NCBI GenBank assembly: GCA_958450365.1
Contig: CAUEEP010000757.1
Location: 543,001-607,000 of the forward strand
Length of the DNA: 64,000 nt
From: Mesorhabditis belari
Taxonomy: Eukaryota > Nematoda > Chromadorea > Rhabditida > Rhabditidae
Direction of reading: 5' to 3'
Shown: piece after piece, positions 23,423 through 34,900 of the stretch
Numbering within the stretch: the stretch's first letter is position 1
Layout: every line of letters starts with the position of its first letter
The notes under the pieces: generated by a model
What the model saw: the letters and a program-made list of their open reading frames with translations, nothing else
Told to the model about the DNA's origin: nothing
Databases searched by the model: none
Made by a program: the position numbers and the translations under genes

Positions 23423-24853
23423 TACCGTAAATACTGTAATTGGACCCCACCCCTCTAATAGTACCCCCCCCCCTCTAATAGTACCCCACCCTAGAGGGGA
23501 AGGGAAAAAATAATACCCCACCCCTCTAATAGTGCCCCACCCCTCTAATAGTACCCCACCCCCACCTAACGCGTAATTACAAATAACGCTTTTAAAACGG
23601 AAAATTTTCATGTATTTTCAGAAATCGTTTGTATTTTTAATTTTATCCCATAAATTTGTTGTTTTTAAATTTGCGGTGGCTACTTTGCGCCAAATTTTTT
23701 GCGCAGCTCGCCAGAACTTTCTTCTAAGTGGGCCAATCTTTATGATTGTAGATCTCAACAAGTGCAAAAAAGTAACACCAAAATCATAAAAGATTGGCCC
23801 ACTTAGAAGACTTGAACCATTTAGAAGCCACTTGAACTCGAAGGGGATTGATATCGGCTTGGCTGAATGGATACGGGATCGTCGAGCCGAGAAGAAACGA
23901 GTGACATGCCGGATTATCTGGAATGAAGCAGCTAATCGATTCGAAAAAGCTGAAATTTCTTTCAAAAGAAGCCATGGCTGGATGGAGTCGTTCTTGAGGC
24001 GCCCCCAACTTTCTTTGAGGGCACCAACAACAACTTCTCAAAAAGCTGCCGAGCGAATTTGAGAAGGCCATCGTCGAGCACATTCTGAGGCTGAACAAGA
24101 CAATCAAAGAAGGCGATTACAAGCACATTGTTGCTTGCGATGAGATGGCGGTTTGGCTGGATGCTTTGACGAGCAAGTCCATCGAAGCGGTTGGCGCCAA
24201 AGAAGTTGGTGTTCTCACCCGCGGCTACGACAAGACGAATATATTCGTGATGCTCACTGCTTGTTTCAATGGAAAAAAAGTTGCGCCCTTTTGTCGTGGT
24301 GCTTCGGAAAACGATGAACAAAAAAATCGAGACAAAGTTCCAATCGAAGTTATTGCTCTGTTGGAAAGAGAAGAAAAGCAAGTGCCTCGATGATGAGATC
24401 ACGGCGGAATACTTGTAACGCTCGTTCGATGGACTTATCTTTAATTATTATCTTTACTCTATTGTACTTGCACACGATGAGAAATGCTCGGACAGAGACA
24501 GAAATCGAGGACCTCTTGGAGCCGCTCGCATCGACGGGATTTCAAGGACATCGAGGAATTGATGATAAAAAAAATGATGAATTCATTGATTCGGATGTTT
24601 CTATTGATTTCGCTTGTTAGTTGTTTTTGTTTCGTTTTGCAGTTAAATTTTCAAATGGTTAAAACCAATAAAAACTAAAGAAAAAGTTTGCTTTTGAACA
24701 AATTATTTGAATGTATCCTGATTTGGTAACTTGAATAGTGGTGTAAAATAGTAACCCACCCTCTAATAGTGCCCCACCCTCTAATAGTACCCCACCCTAG
24801 AGGGGGAGGGAAAAAATAGTACCCCATGGGGTCCAATTACAGTATTTACGGTA
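23423..24853 (+). mobile_element. pogo/Tc5-like DNA transposon, probable source of the local MITE family
   Basis: The element of about 1.43 kb is bounded by inverted CCGTAAATACTGTAAT termini flanked by TA on each side. Subterminal regions hold repeated CCCCACCC/CTCTAATAGT motifs. It contains a decayed transposase (23832-24620). A further inverted repeat at 23680-23820 (AAGTGGGCCAATCTTTATGAT and its complement) lies inside. MITEs with the same ends are at 15101, 34424, 36761, 41027, 44667 and about 58193. Confidence 0.85.
23832..24620 (+). pseudogene. pogo/Tc5-like transposase, frameshifted
   Basis: The first frame (23832-24062) has GLAEWIRDRRAEKKRVT and SHGWMESFLRR, the pattern of a CENP-B/Tc5-type DNA-binding HTH domain. 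After a single-base shift near 24050 the next frame (24065-24393) reads FEKAIVEHIL, then HIVACDEMAVWLDALTS and GAKEVGVLTRGYDKTNIFVM, the first acidic block of a DDE_1 catalytic domain. A second shift near 24285 moves the match to LRPFVVLRK and LLLCWKEKKSKC. Later blocks are lost and there are internal stops. It cannot make a working enzyme as it stands. Confidence 0.8.
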
Positions 24854-25986
24854 ATATTTCAATATTCAAAAGCATTTTATTGGACAAAGAATTTAATGGA
24901 AAAATATTGGAATTGAGAAATGATTTGCCATGAATATGATTTCACTAAAAGAGCTTTCAATTTTCATCAGTTGAAAAGAGGAAAAGAAAAAGAAAAAATC
25001 CTATTGAATAGCTATTGCAAATTTCTTAAACTTAAAACTAAATCAAAAGAAAAAAAAACTTTAATTAGATCATAGTACGCTATATTTTGTGTATGCAATC
25101 TAACCCTCTTTTTAAAAATCTTTTTCGACTAAAGCTCGAGGCTTTTGGCGACTAGGCGTGGCTCTTTTATCTTTTATCCGAATCTGCTTTCTCTAAATCC
25201 TCTAGAGCTTTTTTTGTAAATCGTGTGATTAAAGTTTAGAATGCCCTTCCCGACAAGTTGCGCTTGATCTCCACCGTGTCTGATTTTAAAAGGGCTACTT
25301 CGTTGCATTTTAAGTCACTTTGTCATCTTTTATCTGGTACATATTTCATGTCGTTTTCGCACTTCTTTCTAAATGAAGTATTTATATAACTGGCTAAAAC
25401 TCTTCTTCTTTTAAGCTCTTCTTTTCAAAGAACTTTTAACAGATCTATTCTTCTCTTAATTTTAATATCTTTCATCAATATTTCTTAATTTCTTTAATGC
25501 TTCCAATGTTTTTTATCGTTCCAAAGAGCTTTCCTCTTTTTCAGATCTGGTTGTTTTCCACTAATCATCAATTATAGGAGAGACGATTCGTTAGCAATTC
25601 TTCTTTATTTGACAAGCTTTAGATCTATGACTCATTTTGAATTTAAAGCTTTAGTTGATTTAATTACTTATTAAAGTGCTTTAATTTGCTATTAACTTTC
25701 TTGTAAATTTATTTTACTTTATTTTACTATTAACTTTAGTGAAACTTTTTACGCCAAAATGCTTTAAATTTAAAAATGAATTCCAGAAATGACTTGAAAT
25801 GCTTTTGAAAGGCTGATCTATGACTCATTTTGAATTTAAAGCTTTCCTTGATTTAATTACTTATTAAAGTGCTTTAAATTACTATGAACTTTCTTCTAAA
25901 CAATCGTTTTTACACCAAAATCTTTTAAATTTAAAGATCAATTTCAGAAATGACTTGAAATGCTCTTTTTCTTTTTATGTCTCACC
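24854..25986. other. intergenic region before the ADAMTS gene
   Basis: It is AT-rich with no recognised gene. The second LINE 3' end lies at 25139-25388. Two direct repeats (about 25615-25795 and 25805-25965, with CTATGACTCATTTTGAATTT in both) lie just upstream of the first ADAMTS exon. A missing 5' signal-peptide exon would be expected here, but none was identified. Confidence 0.5.
25139..25388 (+). pseudogene. LINE 3' end, copy 2
   Basis: A direct repeat of 23131-23400 with the same encoded RT tail and UTR; small indels separate the two. Confidence 0.7.
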
Positions 25987-28900
25987 ATGACAATTCATTT
26001 TGTTCTCGGCTTTCACGAGACACTCGATGAACGCGAATTGAGACACATTTTTGGGACAAGAAGCAAAAAAGCTGGTTTGTTTTAAAGTTTATCAAAACTT
26101 TGGCAATAGCAAAAGGGAAATAAGAATTTGAGTTTAATAGAAATCAATTTAATAGAAATCAATTTGAGATTTAATAGAAATCAATTTGAGTTTAATAGAA
26201 ATCAATTTGAGTTTAATCTAAATCAATTTGAGTTTAATAGAAATCAATTTAATAGAAATCAATTTGAGTTTTAATAGATATCAATTTGAGTTTTAATAGA
26301 TATCAATTTGAGTTTAATCTAAATCAATTTGAGTTTAATAGAAATCATGGTGATACATTACTTTCTGAAGGTAAAACTTTAAATGGTCTTGAATGATCAA
26401 ATCTAAAATCTAAAACCAAAAATCTTTCTTCTAGTTCCCGATTACACAATTGAAAACGTTAAACGATCGCTTTTAAATGGAAACGACATTTTACAATTTA
26501 ATTTAAACGATCAAACGGAAAGATTTCTGCTGAGAAATCATGGAGACACATTACTTTCTGAAGGTAAAACCTTTAAGATCTTTGTTTTAATGTTTTAAAT
26601 TTAAAAATTTAGACTTTCAATTCATAACACATCAAGAGAATTACACTGTAAACGAAATTTTCGATGATAGAGAATGCTTTTTTCGGGGAAATTCGTTGAG
26701 AAATAATGAAACAAAGATCGCAATTGTTGGCTGTGAGAATGATATTGTGAGTTTTAGGCTGATATTCAAATATTAATATTTGTGTTTAAGCGTGGTTTAA
26801 TCACAACACCGGATGGCTCTCATTTCCTCATTCATCCAATTCCAAAGGGGAAAAAAGGGATGCATGTCATTCAGAAAAGGAGTCTTTCTCTTCATCAACT
26901 TGAGCAGATTTGCCCTTTCAGTAAGTTTAGTCTTATCATTTGAACATTTTTAGAAGATTTCCTCAAGTTAAACTCTTCTAAGCTTTGCCTTCTCTTTTGA
27001 CTTCTCAGGTAGCTTCTAGGGAAAATATTATAGTAGTTTTTGAATACAATTGCTAGATTACTTGTCTATATTTCTTTCTTCGCCGTTAGTTTTTTGTGCA
27101 GAAACCTAGGCTAAAAACATGTGTTTCGTGATCAGCGTCAAAAATTTAAAAAAAAATAATAATAAATAAGAAAAGGAGTCTTTCTCTTCATCAACTTGAG
27201 CAGATTTGCCCTTTTAGTAAGTTTAGTCTTATCATTTGAACATTTTTAGAAGATTTCCTCAAGTTAAACTCTTCTAAACTTTGCCTTCTCTTTTGACTTC
27301 TCAGATAGTTTCTAAAGAAAAGATTATATTGGGTTAGTGGAAAAGTCCTTTCCTATTTTTTGGGAGAGTACCTTAAATTTTTAATTTGTCCAATTTTGAC
27401 GTTTTATAGTTCATTCTAAAGCTGAATTCAAGACGGATCGATTGGTAAAAATCATTTTGAGATATCTCTTTTCTAAAAGTTTTTACAGCTATTTTAGTAA
27501 AGGGCGGCAGAGCCAAAAAAAATGGCTGTTTTCACGTTTCGTTAGTTTTTCGTGCAGAAACCTAGGCTAAAAACATGTGTTTCGTGATAAAAATAAAAGA
27601 GTAATAATAATAAATAAGAAAAGGAGTCTTTCTCTTCATCAACTTGAGCAGATTTGCCCTTTTAGTAAGTTTAGTCTTATCATTTGAAGATTTTTAGAAG
27701 ATTTCCTCAAGTTAAACTCTTCTAAACTTTGCCTTCTCTTTTGACTTCTCAGATAGCTTCTAGAGAAAATATTATAGTATTTTTTTGAATACAATTGCTA
27801 GATTACCTGTCTTTATTTCTTTCTTGACCAGAAATTTCTCGGTGAATCGCTTTTGGAGCAATAAAGTCGATTCTTGGAGTTGTCGTTTGATGATTTTCAA
27901 GAATCATTTCCATTGTTTTCTTGGTAGCTAAATCTTTCATTTTCAATTCCTTTCAATGGAAATCTAACCTTTTCCACATAAAAATTTGCAACTTCGTTTC
28001 TGCTTTGTGTAACCTGAACAATGACCGGGGAGGCATTTGACCCATTTCTTTTAATCTCTTCTCTTTTAATCCTTTTTCCTATTACTTTTGATACAGTTTT
28101 TCTAAAGAAACTTTAAAAAATACAACAAAAAAGTTGACTTGTTCGACTGATTTTACAATACTTTACAATATCTTTTTCATAATATCTGTAAAATGTTTGT
28201 CCAAATCGATTTCCAGATCGATTAGATGATCCGCATCCAGAAGATCTCAACATAGAGTGCCATTTTGGTGGAAATGCTTCGAGGCTAGCTGTCACAAAGT
28301 TGGGAAAGTCGAAATGACATCTAAAACCAGATTTCAGAATTGAAGAACTAACCATTGAGTTAGCCGTTTTTGCTGATGATGCCATGTGGAGACATTTCCA
28401 GAAATTGTATGGCCAACGAGCAAAACGCGAAATGCAACGATTCATCATGGCAGCTGTAAATAATGTAAGAAAAAAAAGAAAAGTAGAAAAGCTAAAAATC
28501 ATCTTAAATCTTTTAGATCGATGTCTTATATGATCAGCGCTCATTACAACCACGAATCAACATTCGAGTGGTCAGATATGAAGTGATGGAGAGAGCGCCG
28601 GTAAATGAAAGTTTTCTCACGCATAAAAATTCTTTTCAGGCAATCATGTCGAAAAGAGTTCATCAAGTTGGTGATGTCGATAAGTTGCTTGAGGCTTTTT
28701 GCACCTATCAAAACTTGATCAATCCACCGGATGACAGAGATCCCAGACATTGGGATCATGCACTGCTTTTCTCTGGGTACGTTTGATGGAAAAACTGCTG
28801 GCAAACGCCTACCACATTCCCTCATTTCTCATTCTCATTCCAGGTCTAAAGCAAGGTTCAAGCCACCAGTAAAGACATCAGTAATTCTCTAGCAGCCCCT

Positions 28901-31900
28901 ACAGGACCGCGAATTATGGCTACACCTTTCTTGGAAAAGTTGCTGACAAACGCCTGCCACATTCCCAAGTGTCAAGTGTTAAATAGAAAATTAAAGCCCT
29001 TAATCTTGGCATCATTTATCTAGAAAGAACTTCTCAATTGGAATCATATAACTCATTTTACAAGCTCTCGAATGAGCTCAAGTCGGTTTCTCTTTGGCGA
29101 TCTGCCATTGACACACAATATTTTCATCTAAACGCCCGCCACATTCCCAAAGTGTCAAGTGTTAAATCAAAAATTAAAGCCCTTAATCTTGGCATCATTT
29201 ATCTATAAAGAACTTCTCAATTGGAATCATATAACTCATTTTACAAGCTCTCGAATAAGCTCAAGTCAGCGTCTGTCCGGCAATCTACTATTTTGATACT
29301 TTTCTTAATAAAAAATTGTTAAAAAGATCTTGATATTTAGAGAAAATGACATTTAATATCATTTAATAGGAATAAAAATAACAGGAGACTCTTTTGTCAA
29401 ACTTTTAAACCAAAATTAGAGTTGATTTCGGGAAACTCTACAAAAAAGGGAAAATTAAGCTTTTTCGAATACCCATTTGATAAGAATTGCTCTAGAAGCT
29501 TCTCTAGTATTATATTTTCTTTGCAATAATATTTTTAAATGAAAATCCCACATGTTTGATTGAAGTAATATATTTTTAGATGAAAATATTGTGTGTCAAT
29601 GGCAGATCGCCAAAGAGAAATCGACTTGAGCTCATTCGAGAGCTTGTAAAATGAGTTATATGATTCCAATTGAGAAGTTCTTTATAGATAAATGATGCCA
29701 AGATTAAGGGCTTTAATTTTCTATATATAACATTTGGCACTTTGGGAATGAGTCAGGCGTTTGTCAGCAACTTTTCCAAGAAAGGTGTGGCTATAACTCG
29801 CGGTCCTGTAGAGTCTGCTAGAGGATTACTGATGTCTTTACTGGTGGCTTGAACCTTGCTTTAGACCTGGAAACAATTAAAACAAGAGTTTTTTATCTAT
29901 TTTATTTCAAGTTATGATCTTTATCGAGACGGCCTTCGAACAGTAGCCGGCTATGCACCAGTGAAAGGAATGTGTAATGGACAGAGGAGTTGTACACTGA
30001 ACGAAGGACTCGATTTTGGTTCAATTTTCGTTGTCACCCATGAAATGGGGCACAGGTTCGACAATCTTCAATATCTAGCAAGTTCAAGCGCAAGTTTAGC
30101 TTGGGTATGTACCATGACGGGGACAATGATTGCGACCTTCGTTGTTGCATAATGAGCCCATCGATTGGAGCTGGGAAAACGGATTGGAGTTCTTGCTCAA
30201 ATAAAGAATTCAACATTTTCCTATCGGTAAGCTGTTAATTTGGCAAAATTTATGAAATCTAGAAATTGGGTACAAAAGGTCGACCGCCAAATTGTCTACT
30301 TGATAATCCTCGTAATTCTCGCGAAACACATTCACTCACTTTTTCTCTTAGGTAACTTTATATATCAATATTGAAATATCAATATTTATCAATTGATGAA
30401 AATCTTCAGAGATTATCCTGGACAGCAGTTCACATTGGATAAACAATGCTCGATTTTTCATGGAGAATGTTGGAAACACGAGTTGAAAGATGGACAGATT
30501 ATGGAAGTAAATCAATAAACGTAAACGTAAACAATAATCAATAAACAATAATCAATAGACAAATCAATAGACAAATCAATAAATAAACCAATAAACAAAT
30601 CAATAAACAAATCAATAAAGAAATCAATAAACAAATTAATAAACAATAATCAATAAACAAATCAATAAACAAATCAATAAAGAAATCAATAAACAATAAT
30701 CAATAACCAATAATCAATAACCAATAATCAATAAACAAATCAATAAACAAATCAATGAACGAATTTCTTTCAAATCAATCAATTTCCAGGATGTTTGTGA
30801 AATGATTTGGTGTGGAAATGGAGAAGGTATCGTTCGGACAGCTCATCCCGCAATGGAGGGATCTTATTGTGGTCCAAGAATGGTAAATATTAGAGCACAC
30901 AGCACAGATTACAGAATTTTCCAATCAAAATCTTATCTTTAGTGGTGTATGGGTGGTAAATGTCGTCCACATCGATATCTTGTCGATGCAATTGATGGTG
31001 GATGGAGTGAATGGAATGACAACCCACGGAAAGGATGTTCGACTGGTTGCAGGTGCGTGTAAAGAGTACAAACCGTTATCGACAACTAACTAGAGATATT
31101 TAGCACTTGTGAAATCGATGGCCAATTGAGTGTGAGTCGAAGTATTCGCTCGTGCAATAGTCCGAGTTCGAACAATGGCGGAGATTCGTGTATTGGAGAT
31201 GACACAAAGGGGATTCGATGTCAGGAAAAGGTTAGCATTCTTGCAATGAATTTGTACAATGAGAATCTTGAGAAATGTGATGGCTTGTCGATTACCGAAT
31301 TCGCTTCAAAGTACTGTAAAGTGTTGAGAGATGATGTAAATGTGCCGAATCTGCAACTCTCCGGTATCGGGTTGCAATATCAACAAGCTAAATGCAAAAT
31401 TTGGTTGTAATATAATAAAAACTGATTATCATTAGCTGCTTAGGTGTCACATTGTTGACTCTGATCAAATTCGAACTGTCACAAATTTTCCCGATGGAAC
31501 ACCATGTGGAGATGGGGAGTACTGTGTGAAAGGATCGTGTAGGGTCAGTTTCATTGTGGTTCATTGTGGTTCATTCAGTTTCATTGTGGTTCATTGTTTC
31601 ATTGTGGTCAGTTGCTCTAAAGCTTCTAACTTATTTTGGTTACTTACTTTAGATTGTTTTTTGGTGACCTAATAGATTTACGTAAAACTTTTAGCTCATC
31701 ATCTTCATTTGATTGTTTATAATCAAAAAAAAAAGCTTTCAGGAAGAAATTTCCATTTATAGAAGACATTCAAAAGAACTTTTCATTTATATTGGGTTGG
31801 TGAATTGAAAACTGCGAGCTATTGTCATATGTGACAGTTTGAGCACTTTCTTCAAAAGAAACCCATTTTAGTGTCAATGGAAAAGTTGTAGAGAATCAAA

Positions 31901-34900
31901 AATTAAGCTTATATCCAAATTTTCAGAACGATTCAAAAATTGGTTTTCAAGAAATACCAAATTTACGAATTTTCACAAAACTTGCATTTTAAGCGAAACT
32001 ACTAAGTGTATCTTTTTGGAAATTTGGCTATAAGCCTCATTTTTGATTCTCTACAACTTTTCTATTGACACCAAAATGGGTTTCTTTTGAAGAAAGTGCT
32101 CAAACTGGGACATCTCCAGTCCTCCATTTTTGAGTCTCACACTTGTCTCACACACTTGTACTGGGAATTGCTGGATAGTAAGACGACCGTTAATGCAATC
32201 AAATACAGTGGACTGTTGGGAAAGGTGAATGAATCCCTGAAGAAGATTAGGCCCTCCAAGTCAAAGATCGTTCGCATCCACGACAACGTGCGCCCTCATA
32301 TTGCAAAACTGATTCGCTCTAAAATAAATAGCCTTGTTTGGGAACTTTTGGCGCATTCCCCATACAGTCCGGACCTCTCCCCTTTTGATTACTATTTATT
32401 CTGGATCATGAGTAATGAGCTTGCGGGAGAACACTTCGATTCGGAAGAAGCAGTCAAAAATTGGCTTTGAAAGTTTTTCGATTCAAAACCAAAATCCTAC
32501 TACGAAAGAGGAATCCGCAAATTGCCTGTAAAATGGGCAGAAGTCGTCAATAATAATGGAAATTATTTGGAATGAATTCATGGTTTTATTGGGTTGCGGA
32601 GAATGAGTCGGCGCCAAACTTTAAAGGGACTTTTTGCACACATAAAGCCTTCTTTAAACATACGTTTGGTTTCATCAAAAGGATCCACTATTTCTCTACA
32701 AAATGACTTTTGAGAGATTCCACAAAGCTTTTCTTTCGTGGAGTTTATGAACTTGCAAACGCAGCTGGTTAAAATGGCAAAGAGTCCGACTCATCATTTG
32801 AACAGTTTCTTTCGCATAAACCTTCTTTGGTGTTTATATAAAAAAGATAGAGCACATTCAATTACTTAAGTTGCCAAATTTGCAGGAAGATCCCACCAAT
32901 GGTTTTTTCTAGATCACAGTTTGTAGTTTTTGTGAAAAAATGGCTTTTTCTTGAGCGGAGGCGCTGTTTGAATTTTCTTTTAAATGTGATTTTGTAGAGA
33001 ATTAGTTAACCATTCTATGAGTATCAAACGCATATTATTTGACGAAGTCGAATTGAAGTTTTAGACATTTTTTTCATTTTCGGCGCCGACTCATTCTCCC
33101 CAACCCAATATGTTGAATAAATTTTAGTTCAAAGCCCCGCAGTTTTCAATTCACCAACCTAATAATTAGATTTATAAAATATTCAAAGACTCATTTTAGC
33201 TCATCTTCTCTAGAGTACTTATCTCTAGATCTTATTTGTTTGGCTAATGTCCTTTTGGACAAACATTGATATCCATTTCCGAGCTCTGAGACAAATATGA
33301 AAAGATTCAAAATAAATTGAAAAATTAAACAAAATAGTGATAGAAAATGATCTATTAGTTGAAATTATTAGGTTTTCTGATAAGTCTTACGATATTTTAT
33401 AAATCTATTTAGTGCTCAAACTGTCACATACGACAATAGCCCGCAGTTTTCAATTCACCAACCCAATATAAATGAAAAGTTCTTTTGAATGTTTTCTATA
33501 AATGAAAAGCCCTTCTTGAAAGCTCCAAATAGAAAAGGTTTATTATTCATTTTTCTATCTTTTTAGCACAATTTCGGTCCATTTCCAAGTAAATTCAAAT
33601 GCCCGAAAATTCGTTTTTCGTAAAATTCGATCAAAAAAACTCTACAAAGAAATCGAAACGGATCATCGTGAAAAGTCGGCTATATACCTAACCTTTTGAG
33701 CTCTATCTTTTATCTATTAACATCAGGATAGGTTTCTGTAGATCAAAGTGCCTAAATTGCATTTTCGAACCAGAAAAACCAGAAACAAAAGATTTTCATA
33801 AAATTTGAATGCTTTTTGTAGATGAATCGGTGAATTGAATCGGTGAATTGACTAAATAGCTTTTCAAATAAAATGTTCAAAGACTTCTCGGTCATTTCTT
33901 TAGTCATCAGTTCTTTCTTTAGCCACTCGTCTGCAATGGAAGCATCGTTGGATCATTGGAGGATGAATGTCCAATCAAAATCAACATCCAGCTCAACAAT
34001 TCGATCAGTTCAGTGGCACTGAAACCAATTTTTAGGTAATATCAGTAGGATTATAAATTAGTAATTGAAAAATGGTAAACCTTAAATGAATTAAGGTCCA
34101 ACCATCAAGCGGTGAGTCTAATCGATCGAGAATCAAAAGGTGAGTCGAAGAAAATAAGCTTATAAATCAAAATAAAAGGAAATAAGTAGTTGTAGTTGTA
34201 TGTAAGTTGTTGTAATTGTATTTTTAATCATTTTCCATTAAGCTTTATAACCAATTTTGATTCAGTTTTGTATAAATGGTCTGAATGGAGCCTGTGGACG
34301 GCTTGCTATGGGATTTCATGTGGAAAAACGGGTTTTCAGGTGAATCAAGTGAAAGTTTTAGATTTATTTTCTTGAATATGAGAAGTGTGCAGTGCGTGAG
34401 AGGGTCATGGGGCAATGATTATTTACCGTAAATACTGTAATAGTGCCCCACCCTCCCTCGTACAGTCGCGTAGTCGCAAAAGTTTTTTAGTATTTCATTT
34501 TTTTCAAAGCACCCGTCCTTTCAAAAAATGCGTCTTTGGTATCAAAAAATAGCCCTGAATTTCAGCTATTTTTTGATACCTAAGCGAGCATTGTAGCATA
34601 AACCAGTGTCGAGAAAAACTCGTTCAAAGCTCGACTACGCAACACTCCGCACCGTCATTATGGGGGCGGGGTACTATTACAGTATTTACGGTAGATATTT
34701 ATTCCAAATCTAGCACAATCACTAATCTAGCGAGAAAATCCAATAAAATAGAATCAATCGTTGGTTCAGTGTTTCAAAGCCAAAGAAAAGCAATACAAAG
34801 TGGGCTTCGTCCCCTTTTTATCACACAAAAGATCTTTAGAGGAAGGACAAGAGAATCAGAGATATTCAAAATCAAAGCATCAAATAAGATTTCACAGAAA

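Larger units (their letters stand above)
31790..33164 (+). mobile_element. mariner-type element in ADAMTS intron 16, interrupted by a second element
   Basis: TA-flanked termini TTGGGTTGGTGAATTGAAAA (left) and its inverted partner (right, ending at 33162) bound a deleted mariner. The left part is the usual MITE interior, and the central part keeps the 3' half of the transposase (32160-32560). A different element (32587-33110) has jumped into it. Confidence 0.85.

Noticed and set aside
23131..25388. LTR retrotransposon with two direct 250-bp LTRs around the pogo element
   Set aside because: The repeats encode the tail of a LINE reverse transcriptase and end in AATAAA plus AT tail; nothing between them resembles gag or pol.
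28299..28320. In-frame TGA in ADAMTS exon 5 read as selenocysteine
   Set aside because: A short intron with GT...ATTTCAG removes it and restores the protease-domain match.
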